Part shown: one piece after another, positions 44,483 to 53,600 of the stretch
Numbering within the stretch: position 1 is the stretch's first letter
How the letters are laid out: every line of letters begins with the position of its first letter
From: Lutibacter sp. A80
Lineage (GTDB): Bacteria; Bacteroidota; Bacteroidia; Flavobacteriales; Flavobacteriaceae
Reading direction: 5' to 3'
Assembly (NCBI RefSeq): GCF_022429645.1
Contig: NZ_CP092480.1
Span: 1,904,501 to 1,968,500 of the forward strand
DNA length: 64,000 nt
Position numbers and translations under genes: made by a program
Notes under the pieces: generated by a model
Told to the model about the DNA's origin: nothing
The model's input: only the letters and a program-made list of their open reading frames with translations
Databases searched by the model: none

Positions 44483-46195
44483 TTACCCGTTATTTTTTAA
44501 GTTTTTAGCTTGTCCTGCCCAATCATCACGTTTTGCTCTTCCTTTAAATGACTCTAAAAGAGAATCTAACAAATCGTATTCTTTTTCAGTCATTTTACTA
44601 ACTTGATCAAAACTATAAATACCAATAGTATTTAATGTTTTTTCCAACTTTGGACCTACTCCACTAATTAATTTTAAATCATCAGCTTTTTGGGTAGAGT
44701 TATCAAATACCCCTAAACTTCCTAACAAATCGTTTTTTTGTACTGCTGTATCTTTAACTTCTTCTGTTGTAGTTGAAACTTTAACTACTTTAGTTGGTGC
44801 TGGATTTTTACCTCCTGCATCTCTATATCTTTTATAAGCTTCTCCAGAAGATTTTAATATAGACTTAACCTCTGCTTGAGCAATTACAGGGAATGTTCTT
44901 GCATATAGCAAAAATAATACAAAGAAAAATCCTATTGTTCCTACGTAAATTCCAATATCAACAAATGTTGGTGAAAACATTGTCCAAGATGATGGTAAAT
45001 AATCTCTATGTAAAGATGTTACAATAATTACAAAACGCTCGAACCACATTCCAATATTAACAACAATTGAAATAAAGAAAGAGAACATAATACTTGTACG
45101 TAACTTTTTAAACCACATAAATTGTGGAGAAAGTACATTACAACTCATCATTAATAAATATGCCCACCAGTAAGGACCAGTTGCTCTATTTAAAAATGCA
45201 TATTGTTCGTATTCTACACCCGAATACCAAGCAATAAATAACTCAGTAATATAAGCACAACCTACTATTGAACCTGTAATCATAATTACAATGTTCATTA
45301 ATTCTATATGTTGTTTTGTAATATATGCTTCTAAGTTTGATACTTTTCTCATTATAATAAGCAAGGTATTTACCATTGCAAATCCAGAGAATACCGCTCC
45401 AGCAACAAAGTATGGAGGGAAAATTGTTGTATGCCATCCAGGAATTACCGATGTAGCAAAGTCAAAAGATACAATTGTATGTACAGAAAGTACTAATGGT
45501 GTTGCTAAACCAGCTAACACTAAAGAAACTTCTTCAAAACGTTGCCAATCTTTTGCTCTACCAGTCCATCCGAAACTTAATAAACTATAAATTTTCTTTT
45601 GAAAAGGTCTTACAGCTCTATCACGTAACATTGCAAAATCAGGTAATAAACCTGTCCACCAGAAAACTAATGAAACCGATAAATAAGTTGAAATTGCAAA
45701 AACATCCCATAATAATGGCGAGTTAAAGTTAGTCCAAAGTGTACCAAATTGGTTTGGAATTGGCAATACAAAATGTGCGTTCCAAACACGTCCCATGTGA
45801 ATTACTGGGAACAAACCTGCTTGAACAACAGAGAAAATTGTCATTGCTTCTGCAGAACGGTTAATACCCATTCTCCATTTTTGACGGAATAATAACAGTA
45901 CAGCAGAAATTAAAGTACCAGCATGACCGATACCTACCCACCATACAAAGTTGGTAATATCCCAGGCCCAACCTACGGTTTTATTTAAACCCCAAACTCC
46001 AATTCCTGTTCCAATGGTGTATATAATTGCTCCTAGCCCCCAAAGGAATGCTATAAGTGCAATTGTAAAAGCTGTCCACCATAATTTATTTGCTTTACCT
46101 TCAACTGGAGCTGCAACTTCCAAAGTAATATCATGGTAGCTTTTATCTCCAACAATTAAAGGTCTTCTAATAGGTGCTTCGTAATGAGACGACAT
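44483..46195 (-). CDS. actC: Alternative complex III NrfD-like subunit ActC with C-terminal helix-hairpin-helix extension
   Basis: This 570-residue protein's first 460 or so residues form the NrfD/PsrC-like membrane subunit with about 10 helices (WWVGIGHAGTLISAVLLLF; GMWFERFVIIVTSLHRDYLPSSW). It binds menaquinol and probably moves protons. Beyond the usual end is a linker of about 45 residues, then a compact domain at 505-566: LKLISGVGPKLEKTLNTIGI, ending in RDDWAGQAKNL. This is the helix-hairpin-helix-like module also found fused to some NADH dehydrogenase and ribosomal proteins. Its role in a respiratory subunit is unknown. Confidence 0.93.
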   Translation of the reverse strand: MSSHYEAPIRRPLIVGDKSYHDITLEVAAPVEGKANKLWWTAFTIALIAFLWGLGAIIYTIGTGIGVWGLNKTVGWAWDITNFVWWVGIGHAGTLISAVLLLFRQKWRMGINRSAEAMTIFSVVQAGLFPVIHMGRVWNAHFVLPIPNQFGTLWTNFNSPLLWDVFAISTYLSVSLVFWWTGLLPDFAMLRDRAVRPFQKKIYSLLSFGWTGRAKDWQRFEEVSLVLAGLATPLVLSVHTIVSFDFATSVIPGWHTTIFPPYFVAGAVFSGFAMVNTLLIIMRKVSNLEAYITKQHIELMNIVIMITGSIVGCAYITELFIAWYSGVEYEQYAFLNRATGPYWWAYLLMMSCNVLSPQFMWFKKLRTSIMFSFFISIVVNIGMWFERFVIIVTSLHRDYLPSSWTMFSPTFVDIGIYVGTIGFFFVLFLLYARTFPVIAQAEVKSILKSSGEAYKRYRDAGGKNPAPTKVVKVSTTTEEVKDTAVQKNDLLGSLGVFDNSTQKADDLKLISGVGPKLEKTLNTIGIYSFDQVSKMTEKEYDLLDSLLESFKGRAKRDDWAGQAKNLKNNG

Positions 46196-46228
46196 ATTCT
46201 AGTTTAATTATTATCTTATATTAATATT

Positions 46229-49200
46229 TTATGCTTCTTTCGTATTTCTAACTTTTACATGGTAAACCACGTTTGGTTTTGTACCAATATGTTCAAGTAA
46301 ATGGTATGCTCTTTTATCTTTTGCTAAACTTGCAACGGCATCTTCTTTCTTATTAACATCTCCAAATACCATAGCGCCAGTACTACAAGCGTTAGAACAA
46401 GCTGTTTCAAACTCGTTAGTATTTACTGGTCTTCCTTCTTTTTTAGCTTTTAAAATTGTTGCTTGTGTCATTTGAATACACATAGAACATTTTTCCATAA
46501 CTCCACGTGAACGAACAGTAACATCTGGATTTAACACCATTTTACCTAAATCATCGTTCATATTGTAATCAAATTCACTATTATTTGGATAATTAAACCA
46601 GTTGAATCTACGTACTTTATATGGGCAGTTATTTGCACAATATCTAGTTCCTACACAACGATTATAAGCCATTTGATTTTGACCTTGACGACCATGAGAA
46701 GTTGCTGCTACTGGACAAACTGTTTCACAAGGTGCGTGATTACAATGTTGACACATTACAGGTTGAAAAGCTACAGAAGGATTTTCTGAAGGGTCTTCTA
46801 AGGCTGCCATTGTATCTTTATAACCAATAACTCCTGTTCCAGCTTCTTTCTTTTCGTTATCTCCAGCAAAATCTTCTTCATGAGAATAATATCTATCAAT
46901 ACGCAACCAGTGCATATCTCTAGATTTTCTAATCTCTTCTTTTCCTACAACCGGTACATTATTTTCAGCATGACAAGCTATAACACAAGCTCCACAACCT
47001 GTACAGGCATTTAAATCTATAGACAAGTTAAAATGATGACCTACTGTTCTATCAAATTCTTGCCATAAATCTACAGAGTTTGCTTCAACTTCATTATGAT
47101 CTAAAGAAACTACAGGAACTTTATTCCATTCTTTAGAATCTAAATTGTTGTAATCTTCAATAGTTGTTTCTTTAATAATATCTCCCCTACCCATTAAAGT
47201 GTTATGTAACTGTACACACGCAAATTTGTGTTCTCCAGCAGCTAACTTTAACGTTACGTTAGATTGATATTTATTAAAGTCTTTATAAAATTGATATCCA
47301 TTTTTACCGGTTTGCATTTCTGCTTTTAAGCCTTGCTTACGACCATAACCTAAGGCTAAACCTATTGAACCTTTTGCTTGTCCTGGTTGAATTAAAACAG
47401 GTAAAACTTCAGAAATACCATTTAAAGACATTTCAACAAAACTACCATTTAAAGCGCCATTTGCTACATTATGGTTTACTACACCAAGAGCTTCAGCATC
47501 TGCTTTAGACATAGTTAAGTAGTTGTCCCAAGAGGTTCTAGTTATTGGATCAGGCAATTCTTGTAACCAAGGATTGTTAGCCATTTGTCCATCTCCTAAA
47601 CCTGTTTTTGTATATAATGAAAGTTCAAATTCACTTCCTTTAATTTTTGCTAATTCAGAACCAGCTGCATCAATATCAACTTCATTTATAACAATTTCTT
47701 GCTCTTCAGTAGCATCTGCTACAAATACTCCATCATGTAAAGCTTGATTCCAAGATTGTCCTTTCAATATTTCTACGCTCCAATATTCTTTTAGAAAATC
47801 GTAATATGTAGAAGTATTTCCTGTCCAAGCTAATAAAGCATCTTGAAATTGACGTGTTTTAAATAAAGGCTTAATAGTTGGTTGCATTAAACTATACTGT
47901 CCTTTTTTAATAACAACATCTCCCCAAGACTCTAGGTAATGCGGAGTAGCCAATGCAAATTGAACAGCATTTGCAGTTTCATTATCTTGCATAGAAAATG
48001 CTACAGATAATTTCACTTTTTTCAATCCTTCCACAAACTCCGTTGAATTTGGAAGTGTATAAACAGGATTGGAATTATTTATTATTATTGCTCCAATTTT
48101 CCCAGCATTCATATCTGAAATTAATTGAGCTACAGCTGCATCATCTCCTTTTCTTACATTTTTAGTATTTACAACGTCAATAACAGTACTATTAATAGCC
48201 TTATTAATTGCCAATGCTAATAATTGTGCGTTTTTATCTTGTATACCAGTTACTACAACTGCTTTGCTACCTGCTTTTTTAATTTGAGCTGCAGCTTTTA
48301 AAATAACATCGTTTAAAGGACTAGCTTCTCTTGTAGCTATACCTTTAACAACTGCATTGTATAATTTAATTAATGCTAAATTTTGTTCAGATGGTTTTAC
48401 CATAAAACGTTTATCGGCATTAGCACCAGATAAAGTCATATTAGATTCAATCTGAATATGGCGTGACATTTTTCCATTAGTTGGAACACGTCCTTTAGCA
48501 TAACCAGCTTCAAAACCTCCACCTTGCCAATCTCCTAAGAAATCTGCACCAATAGAAACTATAACATCTGCTTTTTCAAAATTATAATCTGGTAAAGCTC
48601 TTGAACCGTACATTGCTTCAAATGCATCTAAAGCAGCAGATTCAGAAACAGCATCATAAACAACATGATTTACGTTCCCAAAAGTTTCACTAAAGTTATT
48701 TATAAGTTTCTTAGTAGAAGGACTAGCACAAGTTCCAGTAAGAACAGCAATTGGTAAATTAGCCGCTTTAACTTCATTTAACTTAGCTAGTATTTGTTTG
48801 TCTGCGTTTTCAGAAGAAATAGCAGCTCCATTTTCGTTAAACCTAGATTCTTTTAAACGCAAACTATCATACAATGATAACACAGATGCTTGCACACGTG
48901 CGTTTGTAGATCCGTTAGCTTCTTTATTAGGTTCAATTTTTATTGGACGTCCTTCTCGAACTTTCACTAAAACATTTGCAAAATCAAAACCATCAGCCAT
49001 TGTAGTAGCGTAGTATTCTGCAACACCAGGAATAATATCATCTGGCTTAATTACATAAGGAATTGATTTAACAACTGGACCTTCACAGGCAGCTAAAGAA
49101 GCTGCTGCTGTGGTAAACCCAACATATTTTAAAAAGTCTCTACGTGTTGTTGATGAAGTTTCTAAACTCTCTTTATTACTTAAAAATTCATCAGTAGGAA

Positions 49201-49297
49201 TTTCTTCAACAAACTCGTTTTGTTTTAACGTATCAACAATAGAGCTTTTTGTATTTAGCTCTTCAACACTTTTCCAGTATTTTTTGTTTGATGCCAT
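46229..49297 (-). CDS. actB: Alternative complex III iron-sulfur subunit ActB
   Basis: This 1022-residue protein has an N-terminal twin-arginine-like signal (TTRRDFLKYVGF) ending near AACEGP. A molybdopterin-oxidoreductase-like domain without evident cofactor residues covers about 60-740. A ferredoxin-type domain holds four cysteine clusters: ACTGCGACVIACHAEN, CQHCNHAPCETVCPVA, RYCANNCPYK and KCSMCIQ with ACSNACSTGA. This gives iron-sulfur centres that would carry electrons from ActC to the hemes of ActA. It lies 32 bases after actA. Confidence 0.95.
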   Translation of the reverse strand: MASNKKYWKSVEELNTKSSIVDTLKQNEFVEEIPTDEFLSNKESLETSSTTRRDFLKYVGFTTAAASLAACEGPVVKSIPYVIKPDDIIPGVAEYYATTMADGFDFANVLVKVREGRPIKIEPNKEANGSTNARVQASVLSLYDSLRLKESRFNENGAAISSENADKQILAKLNEVKAANLPIAVLTGTCASPSTKKLINNFSETFGNVNHVVYDAVSESAALDAFEAMYGSRALPDYNFEKADVIVSIGADFLGDWQGGGFEAGYAKGRVPTNGKMSRHIQIESNMTLSGANADKRFMVKPSEQNLALIKLYNAVVKGIATREASPLNDVILKAAAQIKKAGSKAVVVTGIQDKNAQLLALAINKAINSTVIDVVNTKNVRKGDDAAVAQLISDMNAGKIGAIIINNSNPVYTLPNSTEFVEGLKKVKLSVAFSMQDNETANAVQFALATPHYLESWGDVVIKKGQYSLMQPTIKPLFKTRQFQDALLAWTGNTSTYYDFLKEYWSVEILKGQSWNQALHDGVFVADATEEQEIVINEVDIDAAGSELAKIKGSEFELSLYTKTGLGDGQMANNPWLQELPDPITRTSWDNYLTMSKADAEALGVVNHNVANGALNGSFVEMSLNGISEVLPVLIQPGQAKGSIGLALGYGRKQGLKAEMQTGKNGYQFYKDFNKYQSNVTLKLAAGEHKFACVQLHNTLMGRGDIIKETTIEDYNNLDSKEWNKVPVVSLDHNEVEANSVDLWQEFDRTVGHHFNLSIDLNACTGCGACVIACHAENNVPVVGKEEIRKSRDMHWLRIDRYYSHEEDFAGDNEKKEAGTGVIGYKDTMAALEDPSENPSVAFQPVMCQHCNHAPCETVCPVAATSHGRQGQNQMAYNRCVGTRYCANNCPYKVRRFNWFNYPNNSEFDYNMNDDLGKMVLNPDVTVRSRGVMEKCSMCIQMTQATILKAKKEGRPVNTNEFETACSNACSTGAMVFGDVNKKEDAVASLAKDKRAYHLLEHIGTKPNVVYHVKVRNTKEA

Positions 49298-49329
49298 TTT
49301 ATATTTAGTTATTTACTTCGTAATTAATA

Positions 49330-50898
49330 TTAGTAGTGACATTTTCCACATTCTAAACCTCCCATTTGAGCGGCAGTCACTTTTTCTACACCGTACTTTT
49401 TAGCTAATTGATCGTGAATATTTTTGTAATATCCGTTTTCAGTCATATCTACTTGAGTATCTCTATGACATTCAATACACCATCCCATTGTTAATGGAGA
49501 GAACTGATGCATTTCGTGCATTTCTTCTACTGGTCCGTGACATTTTTGACAATCTAAACCTGCAACAGTAACGTGTTGTGAGTGATTGTAATAAGCAAAA
49601 TCAGCCAAGTTATGAATTCTAACCCATTCTATAGGTTTTTCTTCGTATCCTTCAATGTATTCCATCTTGTCTTTATCCCAACCAACTGCATCGTAAATTT
49701 TTTGAATTTCATTATCTAAGTCTTCTTTTGTATGACCATCAAATAATGGACCTGTATACTCAGATATTGACTTATGACAATTCATACAAACATTTGCCGT
49801 AGGAATTCCAGAAGTTTTACTATGTTTAGCTGATGAGTGACAATATTGACAATCTATTTTATTATCTCCAGCATGAACAGCGTGTGAAAAAGTTATAGGT
49901 TGAATTGGTTGATAACCTTCATTTACATCAATTTGCATTAACCATCCAAAAAAGAACCATGCTCCACCTAATAAAACAAAAATTATAGTTAAGAATCTTA
50001 AAAACGGATTGAAAAACATTGTTTTCAACATGTTTTCTGTAGACTCTTCTCCTTCTTCTACTTTTTTATTTGTAGTTGCTGCTACAATTAATGAAAGCAA
50101 TAAAAACGCTAAAATTGTAACACCTAATGTTGGTAAAACACCAAAACCTGGTTTATTAAAAATTTGCTCACTTGAAGCATCTCCAGTTGCTACAGCAACA
50201 GCTTTTACATCTCCAACTGCAAAATATTTTAATAAATCCTCTAAATCTTGATCAGCTAATTGAGGGAAAGGAGTCATTACAGCAGGATTACTTGCCTGAA
50301 CTTCTTTTGCCAATTTATCTCCAGAAGCAGCTAAAGCATTGTTATCTTTAATCCAAGCTTTTAACCACTCATGTTCACGACTGTCTGTGATTTTAAACAA
50401 TTCCGGACCAATTAACTTACCTTCCATTTTATGGCAGGCAGCACAATTAGTTTTAAATATTTGTTTACCACGTTCTACACCCGGATCAACCTCTTGAGTA
50501 GCAGGTGCAGCTTGTGGCGCAACTTCTTCTCCTTTAGTATATTCTAAAATATCCACAATATCTTGATCAGATAAATGCGGATTCGCTATCATTGGCAATT
50601 TATTGTTTTCTTCGAAAACCTGAATCGCTAATTTATCTCCTGACTTAATCATCCCTGGACTATCCTTAATCCAGGCAATTAACCAGTCTTGTTCTCTTTT
50701 ATCAGTTATTCCTTTTAGAGCAGGGCCAACTAATTTTTTATCAAGTTTATGACAAGCAGCACAATTAGCTTTGAAGAGTTTTTCTCCATTTGCTACATCG
50801 GTTTGTTGCGCAGATAAACTGAGTGAAAATAATAAAAGGAAAGCAAGACTACTATTGACTAATCTTGATAATGGACTGTGTTGTTTCACACTTTTCAT
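49330..50898 (-). CDS. actA: Alternative complex III multiheme cytochrome ActA with duplicated N-terminal cytochrome c domain
   Basis: The 522-residue protein has a signal peptide (to SAQ, about 30). Two closely similar monoheme cytochrome c domains follow (CAACH at 46-50 and 152-156), each with SREHEWL/KREQDWL and a C-terminal DQDxxDxLxY helix. Two hydrophobic segments lie near 250-270 and 295-315. The C-terminal part has five more heme motifs: CQYCH, CMNCH, CQKCH, CIECH, CGKCH. That makes seven heme c sites. The pentaheme part is the classical ActA core; the tandem domains would extend the electron wire. First gene of the act-cox block. Confidence 0.93.
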   Translation of the reverse strand: MKSVKQHSPLSRLVNSSLAFLLLFSLSLSAQQTDVANGEKLFKANCAACHKLDKKLVGPALKGITDKREQDWLIAWIKDSPGMIKSGDKLAIQVFEENNKLPMIANPHLSDQDIVDILEYTKGEEVAPQAAPATQEVDPGVERGKQIFKTNCAACHKMEGKLIGPELFKITDSREHEWLKAWIKDNNALAASGDKLAKEVQASNPAVMTPFPQLADQDLEDLLKYFAVGDVKAVAVATGDASSEQIFNKPGFGVLPTLGVTILAFLLLSLIVAATTNKKVEEGEESTENMLKTMFFNPFLRFLTIIFVLLGGAWFFFGWLMQIDVNEGYQPIQPITFSHAVHAGDNKIDCQYCHSSAKHSKTSGIPTANVCMNCHKSISEYTGPLFDGHTKEDLDNEIQKIYDAVGWDKDKMEYIEGYEEKPIEWVRIHNLADFAYYNHSQHVTVAGLDCQKCHGPVEEMHEMHQFSPLTMGWCIECHRDTQVDMTENGYYKNIHDQLAKKYGVEKVTAAQMGGLECGKCHY

Positions 50899-50952
50899 AC
50901 TTAAAAAAAATCTTTTCTTTCTTGATTTGGTACAATATTTTCATTAAAAAAC

Positions 50953-50984
50953 AATGATATAAATCATTATTTTATAAATGATTT
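50953..50984. promoter_or_regulatory. Clustered inverted half-sites in the actA leader
   Basis: AATGAT-ATAA-ATCATT (50953-50968) has the 5-4-5 layout of Crp/Fnr-type operators (ATGAT N4 ATCAT). The right half is reused in a second inverted repeat, AAATCATT (50961-50968) with AATGATTT (50977-50984). The site lies just downstream of the promoter box and could be an operator or two exclusive RNA hairpins. Confidence 0.45.
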
Positions 50985-50986
50985 CA

Positions 50987-50994
50987 CAAAAGTA
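50987..50994 (-). promoter_or_regulatory. Promoter -7 box of the act operon
   Basis: TACTTTTG fits TAnnTTTG. It lies 88 bases before actA; no clear -33 TTTG was found. Confidence 0.45.
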
Positions 50995-51094
50995 CTATTT
51001 AAAAGTAAAACTAAAAATCTAAAAATTGTGTTAAAGTTAATTTATACTGATTCTAAATAAGGTTATTTTCCTTTTACGTTTAATCTGAATACTC

Positions 51095-51102
51095 TAAATT
51101 TG
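51095..51102 (+). promoter_or_regulatory. Promoter -7 box of the SPOR-protein gene
   Basis: TAAATTTG fits TAnnTTTG. Its last three bases are the TTG at 51100 that could be misread as a start codon. Transcription from this box would begin after that TTG, so the ATG at 51118 must be the start. Confidence 0.6.
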
Positions 51103-51117
51103 AAAAAAATTATAACA

Positions 51118-51486
51118 ATGAAGTTTTTATTTAAAATAAAAAACACGTGCTTATTAATAGCTTTATTAACAGGTGGAGTCGTATTTTCACAAACAGAATC
51201 TCAAAAAATTGAGAGTTTAATTAGCCAAAAAAAAAGCTATAATCAAGAGAATAAAAATACTGTTGTATATAAAATTCAACTCTACAATGGTTCGGAAAGC
51301 GAAGCTTATAAGATTAAAAATAATTTTAAAAGTGCTTTTCCAGAGTACAAAGCAAAAATTATTTACAAACAACCAGAATGGAAAACTCAGGTTGGAGATT
51401 TTGAAACTAAATTAGAAGCCGATAGAGTATTATTACTTATTAAAGAGGAATTTTCAGGTGCTATTGTTTTAGAAGATCTTATTTAA
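51118..51486 (+). CDS. Small SPOR-domain secreted protein
   Basis: This 122-residue protein is read from the ATG at 51118. It has a signal peptide (KIKNTCLLIALLTGGVVFSQ) and a SPOR-like domain: VVYKIQLYNGSESEAYKIKNNF, YKQPEWKTQVGDFETKLEADRVLLLIKEEF. SPOR domains bind denuded peptidoglycan glycan at division sites. Its stop codon abuts the stop of convergent dnaG with no spacer base. Confidence 0.82.
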   Translation: MKFLFKIKNTCLLIALLTGGVVFSQTESQKIESLISQKKSYNQENKNTVVYKIQLYNGSESEAYKIKNNFKSAFPEYKAKIIYKQPEWKTQVGDFETKLEADRVLLLIKEEFSGAIVLEDLI

Positions 51487-53526
51487 TTACACAACCCTAT
51501 TTAGTCTTTCAAACAGACGTTGTTTTAAATTTGTATAGTTTACTACTGATTCTAAAATTTGCTCTCGCTCGTTATCTTTTGTCACATTTGTTATTAAAGA
51601 ATTTATTTTCTGTTCAATAAGTACACGTCTTAAATTATAAATTGCGTCGAGCACCATTTTAGAAAGGTCACTTTCTTTACTTTTAACCACAATATCTTTA
51701 CGTTCCCAATTACTTAACACATGTTTTTCATCATCCATTAAAATATTGGTTACTAAATTCGAAATTTCTTGATTTGTATGATTTACCAAAACATCAACCG
51801 ATATATTTTTATTTTGATTTAGTTGGTTAATAATATCGTAATATATCTGTTTAAATATTTCATTGGTAAATTCAACTTCATCGTCTTGTAGGTTTAAATA
51901 GATTTCTTTTGAAACCAAATTTTGGAAATGTTCTTTTTTCAGTGCTTGAAAACCTCTTCCATCAACACTTTCATCCTCTACAAAATCAACAAAATCTACT
52001 TCATTATTACCATATAATAATAAAATTTTAATTATTTCACGTTCGTATTTTTGAAGCTCATCAACCTTTTCAGTTTGAGGTGTTTTTTGAAGTTGCATCA
52101 TTTCTGGATACAACACTTCCATTGGAGGTTCATTGGGATCTGGACGATTTCCAGTATTAAAATTACTAGTTTTTTTACTCGTATTTTTTGAAGCCTCTCT
52201 TTTTAATTTATTATCTATTTGAGCCAATTCATTAAAAAGCACGTTTTCTGAAATATCCATTATTCTGGAACATTCTTGTATGTAAACTTCTCTTTGAATT
52301 CTGTCTGGAATTTTTGAAATACTAACAACAATATCTCTAATTAACCCTGCTTTTTTAACCGGATCGTTTTTGGCTTCTTCCATTAATAAAGAAACCTTAA
52401 AATTGATAAAGTCTTGTGAATTATTTTCTAAATAATCTTTTAGCTCTGTTTCTGAAACTTTTTTAGCATAACTATCAGGATCATCTCCATTTGGAAACAT
52501 TAACACCCTAACATTCATTCCTTGCTCAAGTATAAGGTCAATTCCTCTTATAGAAGCTCTAATACCCGCAGCATCTCCATCAAATAAAATAGTTATATTT
52601 TTTGTTAGACGATTTATTAATCGAATCTGATTTTCTGTAAGTGCTGTTCCAGATGAAGAAACTACGTTTTCTATACCACATTGATGCAAGGTTATTGTAT
52701 CTGTATAACCTTCAACTAAATAACAATTATCTTCGCGCGCAATAGTTTTTTTTGCATAGTGAATTCCATACAACACATTGCTTTTATGGTAAATATCGCT
52801 GTCTGGTGAGTTTAAATATTTGGCAGCTTTTTTATCGTTTGTTAAAATTCTCCCTCCAAAACCCAACACTCTCCCACTCATACTGTGAATAGGAAACATA
52901 ACACGACCTTTAAATCTGTCGAATTGTTTATTATTATTTGGATTTTGAGAATCTTGTTTTACAATTGTAAGACCTGTAGATTCTAAATATTTTAAGTTAT
53001 ATCCTTTATTTAATGCTTCTGAAGTAAAAGCTTCCCATTCGTTTAACGAATAACCTAATTGAAATTTTTTAATGGTTTCTTCGGTATAACCTCGCTCCTT
53101 AAAGTAACTTAAACCAATTGCTATTCCTTGAGGGTCTTCCAATAAATTTTTATGAAAATAATCACGAGCATATTCTGAAACCAAAAACATACTTTCTCGC
53201 TCATCAGCTTGTTGTTTTTGCTCATCAGTTTGCTCTATTTCATCAATTTCAATATTGTATTTTCTTGCTAAAAAGCGAATAGCTTCTGGATACGAATAAT
53301 GCTCTTGTTCCATTAAAAAAGAAACTACATTACCCCCTTTACCTGTACTAAAATCTTTCCAAATTTGTTTTACAGGCGACACCATAAAAGATGGTGTTCT
53401 TTCTTCGGAAAAAGGACTTAGCCCTTTAAAATTACTTCCCGACTTTTTTAATTGAACAAATTCACCAATAACCTCCTCTACTCGGGCGGTTTCAAAAACT
53501 CTATCTATAGTTTCTCTTGAAATCAA
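51487..53526 (-). CDS. dnaG: DNA primase, zinc ligands missing
   Basis: This 679-residue protein has the order of a standard primase: N-terminal CHC2 finger region (about 30-70), RNA-polymerase (Toprim) core (YLVEGYTDTITLHQCGIENVVSSSGTALTENQ; LFDGDAAG) and a C-terminal DnaB-interaction part. It makes RNA primers at the replication fork. The finger keeps its shape residues (GLSPFSEERTPSF, KQIWKDFSTGKGGN), but the four zinc ligands read Ser 37, Ser 40, Asp 58 and Thr 61, so it cannot bind zinc in the classical way. The rest looks intact. Confidence 0.94.
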   Translation of the reverse strand: MISRETIDRVFETARVEEVIGEFVQLKKSGSNFKGLSPFSEERTPSFMVSPVKQIWKDFSTGKGGNVVSFLMEQEHYSYPEAIRFLARKYNIEIDEIEQTDEQKQQADERESMFLVSEYARDYFHKNLLEDPQGIAIGLSYFKERGYTEETIKKFQLGYSLNEWEAFTSEALNKGYNLKYLESTGLTIVKQDSQNPNNNKQFDRFKGRVMFPIHSMSGRVLGFGGRILTNDKKAAKYLNSPDSDIYHKSNVLYGIHYAKKTIAREDNCYLVEGYTDTITLHQCGIENVVSSSGTALTENQIRLINRLTKNITILFDGDAAGIRASIRGIDLILEQGMNVRVLMFPNGDDPDSYAKKVSETELKDYLENNSQDFINFKVSLLMEEAKNDPVKKAGLIRDIVVSISKIPDRIQREVYIQECSRIMDISENVLFNELAQIDNKLKREASKNTSKKTSNFNTGNRPDPNEPPMEVLYPEMMQLQKTPQTEKVDELQKYEREIIKILLLYGNNEVDFVDFVEDESVDGRGFQALKKEHFQNLVSKEIYLNLQDDEVEFTNEIFKQIYYDIINQLNQNKNISVDVLVNHTNQEISNLVTNILMDDEKHVLSNWERKDIVVKSKESDLSKMVLDAIYNLRRVLIEQKINSLITNVTKDNEREQILESVVNYTNLKQRLFERLNRVV

Positions 53527-53556
53527 TTTTGTTCGTTTTAATTTTACAGAAATAAC

Positions 53557-53589
53557 AAACCTAACAGATTTTTAAAACCTGTTAGGTTT
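53557..53589. repeat. 33-bp near-perfect palindrome between clpX and dnaG
   Basis: AAACCTAACAG (53557-53567) and CTGTTAGGTTT (53579-53589) flank a TTTTTAAAA centre. Only one position breaks full symmetry. On the minus strand the following T-run is weak, so it is a poor terminator. It may be a dispersed palindromic element. Confidence 0.6.
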
Positions 53590-53600
53590 AAATTTTTAAC

